64,000 nt of DNA, taken from positions 248,001 through 312,000 of the forward strand of contig JAHQIY010000040.1 of assembly GCA_019054805.1 (NCBI GenBank), in the 5' to 3' direction. The stretch is from Brachionus manjavacas (taxonomy: Eukaryota > Rotifera > Eurotatoria > Ploima > Brachionidae). Positions within the stretch are counted from its first letter, which is position 1. Each line of letters begins with the position of its first letter. Below the pieces are notes generated by a model. It was not told the origin of the DNA and did no database searches. It was given only the letters and a program-made list of their open reading frames with translations. Below are positions 1 to 8,959 of the stretch, piece by piece. The translations under genes were made by a program, and so were the position numbers.

Positions 1-401
1 TATTTGTTGAATATGACATACCCTCTTCGGTCAAATGCTTTGGGTTTGAAGGGGATCTTCAGGCAGCATTACTGAACTTAGTAACGAATGCTACTCATTG
101 GCTAAATACTGAAGAGTCTGAAGAGAGAAAAATTACGATTACTATTGAAAGTGATAGTGATGTTTTAAGCATTTATGTTTCCAATAATGGCCCTCAAATT
201 TTACCTGTTCATCATGAACGCCTATTTAATGCTGGCTTTACTTTAAAGACGGCGGGACACGGCCTAGGTTTGGTGATTGCAAGAGAAGCTATGCGAAATA
301 GTAATGGTGATCTTGAGTTTGATTCTAGCTGTGAAGATACAACATTCATTTTAACAATTCCGACGCAGGCTGAAGGAGAGGCGAGCAGTGCAACGCATTA
401 A
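1..401 (+). CDS. Histidine-kinase-like ATPase, C-terminal part (partial)
   Basis: The gene is cut by the left window edge; codons start at base 3 and the stop is TAA at 399-401. About 132 residues are visible and form a GHKL/HATPase_c domain: an N-box (LLNLVTNATHWLN), a G1-like SNNGP segment in place of the classic DxGxG, and a G2 box TAGHGLGLVIAREA. This is the ATP-binding part of a sensor histidine kinase or related GHKL ATPase; the upstream domains cannot be seen. It overlaps the next gene by 14 bases, so the two are co-translated and this protein is the likely partner of the receiver protein that follows. The missing aspartate in G1 makes canonical kinase activity less than certain. Confidence 0.8.
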   Translation, partial: FVEYDIPSSVKCFGFEGDLQAALLNLVTNATHWLNTEESEERKITITIESDSDVLSIYVSNNGPQILPVHHERLFNAGFTLKTAGHGLGLVIAREAMRNSNGDLEFDSSCEDTTFILTIPTQAEGEASSATH

Positions 402-1791
402 TCTATTAATTGTTGAAGATAAAAAGACTCAATTAGAAGAGTGGGAAGATGCTTTAGCCGGTTTCAACCTACACTCAGAAAGAGTTGGAAGAGGTTTAAG
501 GTTTGTTTCTAAGTTCGCTAGGACTCACAAAGAAGCGAGAGAACACCTTAGTACTTTCAATTTTTCGGCTGCGATTATCGATATCGGATTAAAAGACGAT
601 GATGGCCAAGACAATGAAGATAACACTGCAGGTAATAAAGTCTTGGAAGATATTATGGACTCTACGATGTGTCTTGCATGGGTTTATACTGCCCAGCAAA
701 CAGATGCAGACATTCCTAAACACTTAGATGACTATATTGAGTTAATTGATCGTTCAGCGAAGCCAAAATCAGAGGTGCTTGAGGATCTAGCTTCAAAGCA
801 AAATCTATTGAAATCAATCATCACAATAAAAAGTCAGTTTAGTAAATCTAAGGCCGAACATTTCTATTCTGCTATTGGGCCTCGTTGGAGTTTATGGGAA
901 CAAGATGCTTCTGATCATACTGATAAAGCAATTATCCGTCATATGGCGACTCACTTACATGCATCATTCCTTAATGAAACAGAAAAAGTGCACCCTGAAG
1001 AGTACTACTTCACTGGGCCTATGATTGAGGGGGCGTTAGACACGGGTGATATAACAGTAGTTGATGGTCATCACTACATACTGGTCACGCCACGGTGTGA
1101 AATAGCTCAGAAGAAAAACAGTTACTATCAGTTTGTTGAGCTTGAAGATATGTCAGAAAACCTCCTAAGGGAGGAAGATAAACTGTCGGAGTTAAGTGAT
1201 AAGCTCAAAGAAAAGGGTCAGCTAGTAAAAGATCTCAAAAAATCCATACCACCATTGAGAAAGACTTATCAGAGCAGCATTAAAGCAAAAAATGTAGTTA
1301 AAACTCAAGTAAACCGTGGAATAGCAGAAAAAAGCAAAACTACAGACTCAGAGGTTTTGTCTAAGCTGCATTCAGAGATAGTTGAAAACGTTGAGCTGCT
1401 GCTTGGGCTAGAGAGAAATGAACGTGTCGCTGAAGAAGAACTGAAGCAAGCGGAATCAGCATTGGAAGATGCAGAAAAAGAACACCTAAAAGCTGATAAG
1501 GCGGAAAAAAGGCAGCTAGCTATTAAAAATAAATTACTTCCACCAAATGGAGGTAAAATTTCACTTCATATACTGCCTGCTGTGAAACAACCTACTTCTG
1601 GAAGCTATGGCCCTTTACATGCTCATTTTGAAAGGCTTATATATATACCGGAGTCTGACTCTGACGCCGTTGCACGATTTATAGAAGGAAAATATGCGAG
1701 GTTATCAAATGAGTTCGTTCCTTCATTCGTCGAGCGACTAGGATCACACTTTAGTCGAATCGGAACTCCTGACTATTCTCACCCAGAGTGA
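388..1791 (+). CDS. Receiver-domain protein with long coiled coil, no DNA-binding output
   Basis: 467 residues from a GTG start preceded by AAGGAGAG. Residues 1-130 form a response-regulator receiver domain with the usual acidic pair E10/D11, probable phospho-acceptor D65 (AIIDIG), T101 and K125-P126. Residues 140-250 are an unassigned domain containing HYILVTPRCEIAQ. Residues about 250-385 are rich in K, E, L and Q and look like a long coiled coil, followed by a roughly 80-residue C-terminal domain. There is no winged helix, HTH, GGDEF or AAA+ output, so it probably acts by protein contact. It is coupled to the upstream HATPase gene and runs convergently into a DNA cytosine methyltransferase, its stop lying 2 bases from that gene's. 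Its exact function is unknown. Confidence 0.75.
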   Translation: MQRINLLIVEDKKTQLEEWEDALAGFNLHSERVGRGLRFVSKFARTHKEAREHLSTFNFSAAIIDIGLKDDDGQDNEDNTAGNKVLEDIMDSTMCLAWVYTAQQTDADIPKHLDDYIELIDRSAKPKSEVLEDLASKQNLLKSIITIKSQFSKSKAEHFYSAIGPRWSLWEQDASDHTDKAIIRHMATHLHASFLNETEKVHPEEYYFTGPMIEGALDTGDITVVDGHHYILVTPRCEIAQKKNSYYQFVELEDMSENLLREEDKLSELSDKLKEKGQLVKDLKKSIPPLRKTYQSSIKAKNVVKTQVNRGIAEKSKTTDSEVLSKLHSEIVENVELLLGLERNERVAEEELKQAESALEDAEKEHLKADKAEKRQLAIKNKLLPPNGGKISLHILPAVKQPTSGSYGPLHAHFERLIYIPESDSDAVARFIEGKYARLSNEFVPSFVERLGSHFSRIGTPDYSHPE

Positions 1792-1793
1792 TG

Positions 1794-3326
1794 TCAGTTA
1801 AGTAACTCCATCACAACCTCACCAATTTGCTGTGCCAAGTATGGCGGCACAGCATTTCCTACCTGCACATACTGCTGTGTACGATTTCCTTCAAATTTGT
1901 AGTTATCAGGAAACGTTTGTAAGCGAGCGGCTTCACGAACGGTCAAACTGCGGCACTGCTTAGGGTCGTAGTGAATAAAGTAATGCCCATCCTTTGAGAT
2001 GTGGCTTGTCACTGTAGTCGAGCAACGGTTCGCTGCTTGAGTTCTGAAACGATCAGCATGTGAGCCACTATTCCAGTTTTCGTGAGCGGGTGCTAGTGCT
2101 TGTGGGTAATCTCTTGATTTTGGTGACGTGCCATCACTGAGCTGTGTGTATGCGGCACTGAAGGCATAACGTAGTAAATCACTTTCCATATGGCCACGAG
2201 TTTCGTGGTTCAATACACAAGGCGGTTGATTGTTTAAATACCAATCTCGCAGGTGGTTAGGTAGCGCAAGGCCGTAGTTGCTAGGTAACTGCGATGACTT
2301 ACGGGTAAGCTGGGCATAAGGTTGTAAATCAAGTTGTTCGACTTCTTCCGCAGGGAACTGTTTTGGTAGCAGCTTAGAAAGCTTTTTGCTGTTTGCTTTA
2401 ACTGTTTTCTGCCAGTCCTTCGTATTATCCGGCTTTTTTGAAAATCCGCTTCGTAACAACGGCAAATCAGAAAGCACTTGTTCTACAGTGACTTCTTCGC
2501 CATGAGCATCAATTGTTCCTGGGACGGCTTCTAGGTCGGCACGTACTCCCAATAGAATCACGCGGTGTCGTGCTTGAGGTATACCGTAATCCTCAGCTTT
2601 AATTAAGTAGTCTGTAAAGTCTTGGTAATCAGGATTCTGTGGGTTGTCAGCAGGCGTAACCAATGAATAGACTCGATAACCCTCACATTCGACACCTGTT
2701 GCTAAAGACGGGTTCCTGAGATCATTTAGGATTTCTGGGAACATTACCTTTTTGTTTACTTTAGCTGACAATATCCCACGCACATTTTCCATTACGAACA
2801 CATCAGGTTGCGCTAAGGCGAGAACCTGTAAGTACTCTTTGTAAAGGAAATTTCTGTGGTCGTTTTCCGCACGATAGTCTTCAATTCCGGCGTTTCTTGA
2901 CCTACCCGCTAGAGAGTATGCCTGGCATGGTGGTCCACCAATAACAACTTTTGGCCCGTTATGATAGGTGGTTAGCTCCCGAATTCGAGCATGAATAACA
3001 TCATTGTTGTCACCCAATGCATGAGGAGTAAGTAGTGTTTCTTGCTGGGCTTCTTCCGCTTGCTGTGGGAAGCGTTTAAATAGCTCTTCACGTGTTATAT
3101 CGTCATTTAGGTAGGCGTTATAGCTAGCTAGACCGTTTTCCGTATCTTGAATTCTTCTGTAGAAAGCTCTGGTTGTTAGAGTTTTGTGTGCAGATGGTTC
3201 CCTTTCAACTGATACGCCAATTTGAAACGGCTTATTGCCATTTCTATGTGCTACTGACGATACGCCTTCACCAAGCCCGCCAGGCCCCGCGAATAAGTCG
3301 ATTACTAGAACTTCACCTGTTTGCAT
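1794..3326 (-). CDS. DNA cytosine-C5 methyltransferase
   Basis: Transfers methyl groups from SAM to cytosine C5 in DNA. The 510 residues carry the C5-MTase motifs in order: motif I VIDLFAGPGGLGEG near the N-terminus, motif IV GGPPCQAYS with the catalytic Cys, motif VI MENVRGIL, motif VIII QARHRVILLGVR, and motif X QVGNAVPP at the end. The target-recognition region between VIII and X is long (about 200 residues), which explains a length above that of compact C5-MTases. A longer TTG-initiated frame reaches 3359, but ATG at 3326 places motif I at the usual distance from the start. No cognate restriction enzyme lies within the window, so it is either an orphan MTase or part of a module extending leftwards. 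Recognition sequence unknown. Confidence 0.93.
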   Translation of the reverse strand: MQTGEVLVIDLFAGPGGLGEGVSSVAHRNGNKPFQIGVSVEREPSAHKTLTTRAFYRRIQDTENGLASYNAYLNDDITREELFKRFPQQAEEAQQETLLTPHALGDNNDVIHARIRELTTYHNGPKVVIGGPPCQAYSLAGRSRNAGIEDYRAENDHRNFLYKEYLQVLALAQPDVFVMENVRGILSAKVNKKVMFPEILNDLRNPSLATGVECEGYRVYSLVTPADNPQNPDYQDFTDYLIKAEDYGIPQARHRVILLGVRADLEAVPGTIDAHGEEVTVEQVLSDLPLLRSGFSKKPDNTKDWQKTVKANSKKLSKLLPKQFPAEEVEQLDLQPYAQLTRKSSQLPSNYGLALPNHLRDWYLNNQPPCVLNHETRGHMESDLLRYAFSAAYTQLSDGTSPKSRDYPQALAPAHENWNSGSHADRFRTQAANRCSTTVTSHISKDGHYFIHYDPKQCRSLTVREAARLQTFPDNYKFEGNRTQQYVQVGNAVPPYLAQQIGEVVMELLN

Positions 3327-3750
3327 GATTTCCACAATTATTATTAAAAAGCTTGGCAATCATACCAGGCTTAATATCCCTGGCAATATAAATCTACAGC
3401 AGGAATGTGTTGAACTCACATATGGTTGATTTATATACATATAGTGAAAGTTACATGTTTATCAATAAAGTTATTATGGTAATGTCAAACGAGTCTTTCA
3501 CAATCCCACAGGGTTAGGTATCTGAATCATAGCTTGACCCGCTATATTGAGAGTTGTCGTATTTTTACGAGTACTCTTTTGAATGTTCCACTTTTGTAAC
3601 CTTAAAGTCGGAAGTTGTTGATCTAATTGCATCTTGCTTGTTGACATTAGGTACATGAAGCAATGCACCTAGACTTTATGTATATCGGATAATAAGTTAT
3701 CTCGTGCCTCCTATATTCTATCAATCCCATTTTGTTGATTGAGCAGCAAT
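3327..3750. other. AT-rich intergenic region, no gene seen
   Basis: Noncoding stretch between the methyltransferase start and the terminator of the ABC transporter gene. It presumably holds the methyltransferase promoter. A frame from ATG 3421 has only 31 codons and no convincing features. Nothing else recognised. Confidence 0.5.
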
Positions 3751-3778
3751 AAAAAAGGAAGCCGAGGCTTCCTTTTTG
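3751..3778 (-). terminator. Intrinsic terminator of the ABC transporter gene
   Basis: Inverted repeat AAAAAGGAAGCC / GGCTTCCTTTTT with a 2-base loop, flanked by A and T runs. It sits 18 bases past the stop of the minus-strand ABC transporter gene and could work in both directions. Confidence 0.85.
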
Positions 3779-3795
3779 TCTATTTAACGTGTGAT

Positions 3796-5649
3796 TTAAG
3801 CGCTTTGCTTTTCAGCCTCTTCATCACCGATAAAGCCACCTGTCTGGTGGGCCCAAAGCTGAGCGTAGATTCCGCCACTTTGAACTAACTCTTGGTGAGT
3901 GCCTTGCTCGACGACCTCGCCTTTATCGAGAACGATCAATCGATCCATTGCGGCGATGGTTGAAAGTCGGTGCGCAATGGCAATAACCGTTTTACCTTGC
4001 ATCAACTCATTCAGGCTTTCTTGAATGGCCGCCTCAACTTCTGAATCTAGTGCTGAGGTTGCTTCATCAAGAATCAGTAGTGGAGCGTCTTTCAGTAGTA
4101 CACGTGAAATCGCAATACGCTGACGTTGACCACCAGAAAGCTTCACACCACGTTCACCAACCTGAGCATCGTAGCCTACGTTGCCAAACGGGTCGTTCAG
4201 TGTTTCGATGAACTCATGTGCGTGTGCCTGTTTCGTCGCTCGGTGTAACTCTTCTTCGCTCGCATCAGGGTTGCCATACAAGATGTTATCGCGGATAGAG
4301 CGGTGCAGCAGTGAAGTATCTTGCGTTACCATACCGATGTTACTGCGCAGTGAGTCTTGAGTGACATCAGAGATAACCTGACCATCAATCTTGATCTTAC
4401 CGCTTTCAACATCGTGGAAGCGAAGAAGCAGGTTAACCAAAGTAGATTTACCCGCACCAGAGCGACCGACTAACCCCACTTTTTCACCTGGCTTGATGTT
4501 CAGGTTAAGGTTACTGATAACACCTTTAGTTTTGTCACCATAATGGAAGCTGACATCATCAAACTCGATGCCGCCTTGGTTAACCACTAGTGGTTTCGCG
4601 TCTGGTTTGTCTTGAATATCAATGGATTTAGACATGGTTTTCATGCCATCAACTACGGTACCCATGTTCTCAAACAGAGCACCGACTTCCCACATGATCC
4701 ACATCGACATACCGTTGATACGCAGTGCTAGGGCAATCGCAATCGCAATTGCACCGATACTGATCGAGTTGTCCATCCACAAGTAGATAGAGAGTGCGCT
4801 GATTGAGAACACTAAAACGTAGTTAGTAATCTCGACCGCGACATCAAACCCTGTTACTAAACGCATTTGACGGTAAACGGTGCCTAAGAAGCCATTCATA
4901 CCTTCTTCGGCGTATTCTGTTTCACGTCTGCTATGCGAGAACAGCTTCACGGTTGCGATGTTAGTGTAGCTATCGACGATACGACCCGTCATGGTTGAAC
5001 GAGCGTCCGCTTGTTCTGAAGCAACCTGTTTTAGCTTAGGTACAAAGTAGAGCTGAATACCGACGTAGCAGAATAGCCAAATGATCATTGGGATCATCAG
5101 GCGCCAGTCGGCCTGAGCTAATAGCACGACAATCGAGGTAAAGTAGACAGAAACGTAAACAAACACGTCCATCGTCTTCATCACGGTTTCACGTACCGCC
5201 AGCGAGGTTTGCATCACTTTAGTCGCGACACGACCAGCAAAGTCATCCTGATAAAAGTTCAGGCTTTGTTTCAGTAAGTAGCGGTGAGCTAACCAACGAA
5301 TCGACATTGGGTAGTTACCAAGTAACGTCTGGTGAACGAGTAGCGAGTAACCAACCACAAGAACAGGCATTACAACTAGCAAAAGGATGCCGTAGAAAAT
5401 CAGATCACTCTGATTATCTTGCCAAAACGTTTCTGGGTTACTGTTCGACAACCAATCGACCAAGTTACCCATTGCTCCAAATAGAGAAACTTCAACAATT
5501 GCAACGATAGTTGCCATTACAGACATGATGATCAACGGGATTTCGAACCCGCGGGTGTAGTGGCGACAAAACGCAAAAATACCCGAAGGAGGCTGTGTCG
5601 GCTCCTGCTCGGGGAAAGGCTTAGTAAAGCCTTCAAACTTTTTAAACAT
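3796..5649 (-). CDS. ABC exporter, fused permease-ATPase half-transporter
   Basis: 617-residue inner-membrane type-IV exporter subunit expected to work as a homodimer. The N-terminal half has about six TM helices (residues about 35-330). The C-terminal NBD has Walker A GRSGAGKST near residue 395, the signature LSGGQRQ near 504, Walker B LLILDEATSALD near 527 and an H-loop AIAHRLST. ATG at 5649 is preferred over the GTG six codons upstream because AGGAA lies at a good distance before it. The NBD resembles MsbA/MdlB-type lipid or multidrug exporters, but the substrate cannot be told from sequence. It is a single gene with its own terminator, divergent from the ctlX-like gene. Confidence 0.9.
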   Translation of the reverse strand: MFKKFEGFTKPFPEQEPTQPPSGIFAFCRHYTRGFEIPLIIMSVMATIVAIVEVSLFGAMGNLVDWLSNSNPETFWQDNQSDLIFYGILLLVVMPVLVVGYSLLVHQTLLGNYPMSIRWLAHRYLLKQSLNFYQDDFAGRVATKVMQTSLAVRETVMKTMDVFVYVSVYFTSIVVLLAQADWRLMIPMIIWLFCYVGIQLYFVPKLKQVASEQADARSTMTGRIVDSYTNIATVKLFSHSRRETEYAEEGMNGFLGTVYRQMRLVTGFDVAVEITNYVLVFSISALSIYLWMDNSISIGAIAIAIALALRINGMSMWIMWEVGALFENMGTVVDGMKTMSKSIDIQDKPDAKPLVVNQGGIEFDDVSFHYGDKTKGVISNLNLNIKPGEKVGLVGRSGAGKSTLVNLLLRFHDVESGKIKIDGQVISDVTQDSLRSNIGMVTQDTSLLHRSIRDNILYGNPDASEEELHRATKQAHAHEFIETLNDPFGNVGYDAQVGERGVKLSGGQRQRIAISRVLLKDAPLLILDEATSALDSEVEAAIQESLNELMQGKTVIAIAHRLSTIAAMDRLIVLDKGEVVEQGTHQELVQSGGIYAQLWAHQTGGFIGDEEAEKQSA

Positions 5650-5994
5650 AAATAAATTCCTAAACACGCAAAGATAGAAAGTTGCCTATGTGGCAGATGC
5701 GTACGTCCATTAATAGGAAGGGTGAAACACCAATCTAGTCACCTATCTAGCTTGGTATAGCAATGGTATACCGTTAGTGGGGGAAATGTAACCAGTTTAT
5801 TATTCTTTCCTTTGCATAATATTCAATCAAAGATAATAAAAAGTCATGGTGACAATAAAAATAACTGGCTGAAAGTTTAATAGCGGTAATTATTACTGTG
5901 GTTGCAGTCAATTACCAGGTTAATTCAGTAATATTTCATTTAACATTATGTCTACAATTGGCAGTAATGAGTGAGATTAATTGAGTCTGTCACA

Positions 5995-6972
5995 ATGTTG
6001 AAACAGAAAACCCTACTACAGAAAAATCAATCAACAGTACAAAACGCTAATTGTGTGGTGATGGTGCCACCAAAAGAGTTTGCGTTTAATGCCGAAACGG
6101 CGCAGGACAATGAATTCCAACACCAAGTTTCACTGTCTACCAGCGAAGTACGCCACAGTGCGATGCAAGAGTTTAACGCCATGGTGGCGGAGTTGCGTCA
6201 AGCGGGTGTTCAAGTGGTGGTCTACGATTACCCGTTGGGTGAGGTAGAAACACCTGATGCAGTGTTCCCAAATAACTGGTTTAGTACGACTGCCAGTGGC
6301 GAGCTATACACCTTCCCGATGGCGTGCAAAAACCGTCAGCAAGAAGTTAAAGTCGATGCATTAGTTGCAACGCTTGAAAGTGCAGGTCGCCCAGTACAAT
6401 CTCAAGATAGTCTTCTGTCATATCTAGAGCAAGATGCGCATCTTGAAAGTACAGGCGTGATGGTAAAAGATCATGTCAACAAAACCGTCTACGCTGCGCT
6501 TTCTCAACGTTGTGATCGTGAAGTATTGGAAGATTACGCTGAACGTATTGGTTACGATCGAGTGGTTTCGTTCCAGACTGCATTGCCATCAGGTAAGCCG
6601 ATTTATCACACTAATGTGATGATGGCGATTGGTGAAAGCTTCTGCGTTATCTGTGATGAGGTCATCCCTGAATTTGAGCGTCGCTTTGTCATCAAGTCAT
6701 TGGCGAAGGACAAGCAGGTGATTTCGATTTCACTAGAACAGATGAATCAATTCTGTGGAAACATTTTACAGCTTGAAACGGTTAACGGTGAAAAAGTGAT
6801 TGCGATGTCTCAATCAGCATTTGATGCGTTTTCTCCAGCTCAACGTGCTCAACTGTCGAGCCATGGTAAGTTGCTGCCATTTAACGTTAAAACGATTGAA
6901 AACATTGGCGGTGGTAGCGTTCGTTGTATGTTAGGTGAAGTGTTCTTACCAACACGTACCAACAACCTATAA
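5995..6972 (+). CDS. ctlX: CtlX-like citrulline/arginine-type guanidino hydrolase
   Basis: A 325-residue member of the arginine deiminase/amidinotransferase (guanidino-group-modifying) superfamily, closest by eye to proteins named citrulline utilization hydrolase CtlX. Family features: the N-terminal strand VVMVPPKEFAFN, the substrate loop DAVFPNNWFSTT, the catalytic-His segment PIYHTNVMM and the C-terminal nucleophile loop IGGGSVRCMLGEVF with its Cys. ATG 5995 gives the usual N-terminus; a GTG start at 5971 in frame is possible. It is monocistronic, ending at a bidirectional terminator. No other arginine-catabolism gene is adjacent. The enzyme class is firm; the exact substrate (citrulline, dimethylarginine or another) is inferred. 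Confidence 0.8.
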   Translation: MLKQKTLLQKNQSTVQNANCVVMVPPKEFAFNAETAQDNEFQHQVSLSTSEVRHSAMQEFNAMVAELRQAGVQVVVYDYPLGEVETPDAVFPNNWFSTTASGELYTFPMACKNRQQEVKVDALVATLESAGRPVQSQDSLLSYLEQDAHLESTGVMVKDHVNKTVYAALSQRCDREVLEDYAERIGYDRVVSFQTALPSGKPIYHTNVMMAIGESFCVICDEVIPEFERRFVIKSLAKDKQVISISLEQMNQFCGNILQLETVNGEKVIAMSQSAFDAFSPAQRAQLSSHGKLLPFNVKTIENIGGGSVRCMLGEVFLPTRTNNL

Positions 6973-6993
6973 GCTTCAAGCGAATTTAAAAGC

Positions 6994-7020
6994 AAATGGG
7001 CACCTCATCGGTGCCCATTT
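6994..7020. terminator. Bidirectional terminator between convergent genes
   Basis: Perfect inverted repeat AAATGGGCACC / GGTGCCCATTT with a 5-base loop TCATC, flanked by A and T runs. It lies between the ends of the ctlX-like gene and the CRP-family regulator and serves both. Confidence 0.9.
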
Positions 7021-7031
7021 TAGGTTTAGTG

Positions 7032-7697
7032 CTATTGATAGTACTGTTCTAGATAGTCGCTTAGCTTGTCGATATCAACGGGCACTATCTCAGAGCTATC
7101 TGCCCCTTTCTTGACCAAGCCTTCCTTAATCAATTCGTGGACAATGCGCGTATAGGCTCTTTCGGTGCAGCCGAATCTTTGCGCTTCTTGGTACATATAA
7201 CTGTGGCCCCTAGAGTGAGTACCAGAGGTATATCGAGTGAGCATATCTTTGATGATATTGAACTTCAGCGGATAGAGAGAACGTTCCATCGCAATATGCA
7301 TGGTATTTAGGTAGATGTTCGACATACGGTGGCTCATCCAAAAGGCCACTTGGGCATCTTCAAGCAGGAACTCAGCAAAGCGCTCTTTTGGAATCACGGT
7401 CAACTGAGCATCTTGTGTCGCAATGACACTAAAAGGGCTAGGCTTATCAGAGAAGAACTCCATCTCGCCAAAGAAGTTATCCTCCAGATAGTAGTCCCCT
7501 AAGCTGAGGGTTTTCCCATTCTCTGCGGTGTGCAGCACTGAAAACTGCGCCGCTTCTGTCCAATACACTTCATTGACTTCGCTATGTTGGCGAATGATGA
7601 AATCGCCTTTACTGACGTGCAAGGTTTTGTACTGTTCACGTTTCACTAGTTGGCGGAGCTTATTCAACCCGTCACTTAAAATTTTATTCTTATCCAT
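7032..7697 (-). CDS. CRP/FNR-family regulator, YeiL-like
   Basis: 221 residues. The N-terminal cyclic-nucleotide-binding-like beta barrel covers about residues 15-125 (GDFIIRQHSEVNEVYWTEAA, then FFGEMEFFSDKPSPFSVIAT); the C-terminal part contains a winged helix (FGCTERAYTRIVHELIKEGLV, about 170-195). The PExxARxA-type cAMP pocket of CRP is not obvious, and no N-terminal Cys cluster like that of FNR is seen. Overall it resembles E. coli YeiL. It is transcribed divergently from add across a 193-base region, so it may control add or itself. The ligand is unknown. Confidence 0.8.
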   Translation of the reverse strand: MDKNKILSDGLNKLRQLVKREQYKTLHVSKGDFIIRQHSEVNEVYWTEAAQFSVLHTAENGKTLSLGDYYLEDNFFGEMEFFSDKPSPFSVIATQDAQLTVIPKERFAEFLLEDAQVAFWMSHRMSNIYLNTMHIAMERSLYPLKFNIIKDMLTRYTSGTHSRGHSYMYQEAQRFGCTERAYTRIVHELIKEGLVKKGADSSEIVPVDIDKLSDYLEQYYQ

Positions 7698-7890
7698 AGT
7701 GAATTTGCTTTGCTTAACATTGATTTGGCTATTTTGGCGTGCGACCGGACAATTGTCGTGTTATATATCGTCGTTAATCATATACCATGAGTTTTATCGT
7801 TATCAAAACAAATGATTAAGTGTCATTACCGCCACTTTGGCGTGTTGAGCTACGCTTACTCAATAAGCAGGAAAGTTAGGACAAAAACAG

Positions 7891-8883
7891 ATGAACTACT
7901 TTGATCTCCCTAAAATCGATCTTCATTGTCACTTAGATGGCAGCCTTCGCCCGCAAACTGTGCTTGATTTAGCCGCTGAAAATAACATTGAGTTGCCTAG
8001 CCAGAATGCCGAAGAGATCAAAACGATGATGATTGCGCCGGAAACTTGTCCTAACCTGCAAGAATACTTAGACCGTTTTGCACTGCCAATTAAAGTGATG
8101 CAAACCGCAGACAGCATTGAACGTATTTCTTTCGAGCTGTTCGAAGATGCTGCAAAAGAGAACGTGAAGTACCTTGAAGTACGTTTTGGCCCTCAGCTGC
8201 ATACACAGCAAGGGCTGACTTACGCAGAAATCATTGAGAGTGCGGTCAAAGGCATGAAACGTGCTGAAGCGCAGTACGATATTAAAGGTAACTACATTCT
8301 GTCATTGGTGAAACTACTACCAATCGATTCAGTTAACGACATTATTGATGCCGGCGCTCCTTTGTTAGGTAAAGGCGTTGCTGCGTTTGATTTAGCGGGT
8401 GCTGAGCTAGACAACTTTGCTCATGAATATGTTGAGTACACACAATATGCGCGTGATAAAGGCTACCGCATCACCATTCACGCAGGCGAGCAAGGCTGTG
8501 GTCAAAACGTTTATGATGCCATCGAGCTGCTAGGTGCAGAGCGTATTGGTCACGGTGTAGCAATCAAAGATCATGCAGAGGCTTACAAGCGCGTTAAAGA
8601 AGATGTGGTTGGCCTTGAAGCTTGTCCAAGCAGTAATGTTCAAACCAAAGCGATTCCAGAGCTTAAGCAGCATCCTCTGAAAGCGTTCCACAACGATGGT
8701 CTAGCAGTTACGATCAACACGGATAACCGTACTGTATCAAATACGACGATGACTGATGAAGTGCAAAAGGTGATGGAGCAGTTTGAACTTACCGCTGAAG
8801 ATTACAAGCAGATCTATACGGCGAGTGTTGAACAGTCATTTGCTTCCGATGAAGTGAAAAAACACTTAATGCAGTACGCGTAA
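7891..8883 (+). CDS. add: Adenosine deaminase
   Basis: 330 residues, the same size as E. coli Add. Converts adenosine and deoxyadenosine to inosine and deoxyinosine in the cytoplasm for purine salvage. Zn ligands and catalytic motifs are present: [11 protein letters not shown] (HxH, H12/H14), the HAGEQGCG loop with a Zn-binding His and catalytic Glu, the HGVAI catalytic His, and [10 protein letters not shown] with the Asp pair. It is monocistronic with a strong terminator; an upstream CRP-like regulator faces away from it. Confidence 0.96.
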   Translation: MNYFDLPKIDLHCHLDGSLRPQTVLDLAAENNIELPSQNAEEIKTMMIAPETCPNLQEYLDRFALPIKVMQTADSIERISFELFEDAAKENVKYLEVRFGPQLHTQQGLTYAEIIESAVKGMKRAEAQYDIKGNYILSLVKLLPIDSVNDIIDAGAPLLGKGVAAFDLAGAELDNFAHEYVEYTQYARDKGYRITIHAGEQGCGQNVYDAIELLGAERIGHGVAIKDHAEAYKRVKEDVVGLEACPSSNVQTKAIPELKQHPLKAFHNDGLAVTINTDNRTVSNTTMTDEVQKVMEQFELTAEDYKQIYTASVEQSFASDEVKKHLMQYA

Positions 8884-8915
8884 ATCACTAGGTCAACAGA
8901 ACCTAGTAGATAAAA

Positions 8916-8941
8916 CAAAACCGCCGAATAGGGCGGTTTTG
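8916..8941. terminator. Bidirectional terminator between add and iutA
   Basis: Inverted repeat CAAAACCGCC / GGCGGTTTTG with a six-base loop between two convergent genes; T and A runs serve both directions. A second short inverted repeat, ACTAGGT/ACCTAGT, precedes it at about 8888-8908. Confidence 0.88.
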
Positions 8942-8959
8942 TTGTATTGGCGGCTTTGT

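Noticed and set aside
1-3326. Complete restriction-modification system
   Set aside because: Only the methyltransferase is visible; no nuclease or specificity subunit occurs within the window, so I do not call an R-M system.
3421-3516. 31-codon open frame between the methyltransferase and the ABC gene
   Set aside because: Too short, no Shine-Dalgarno, no recognisable composition.
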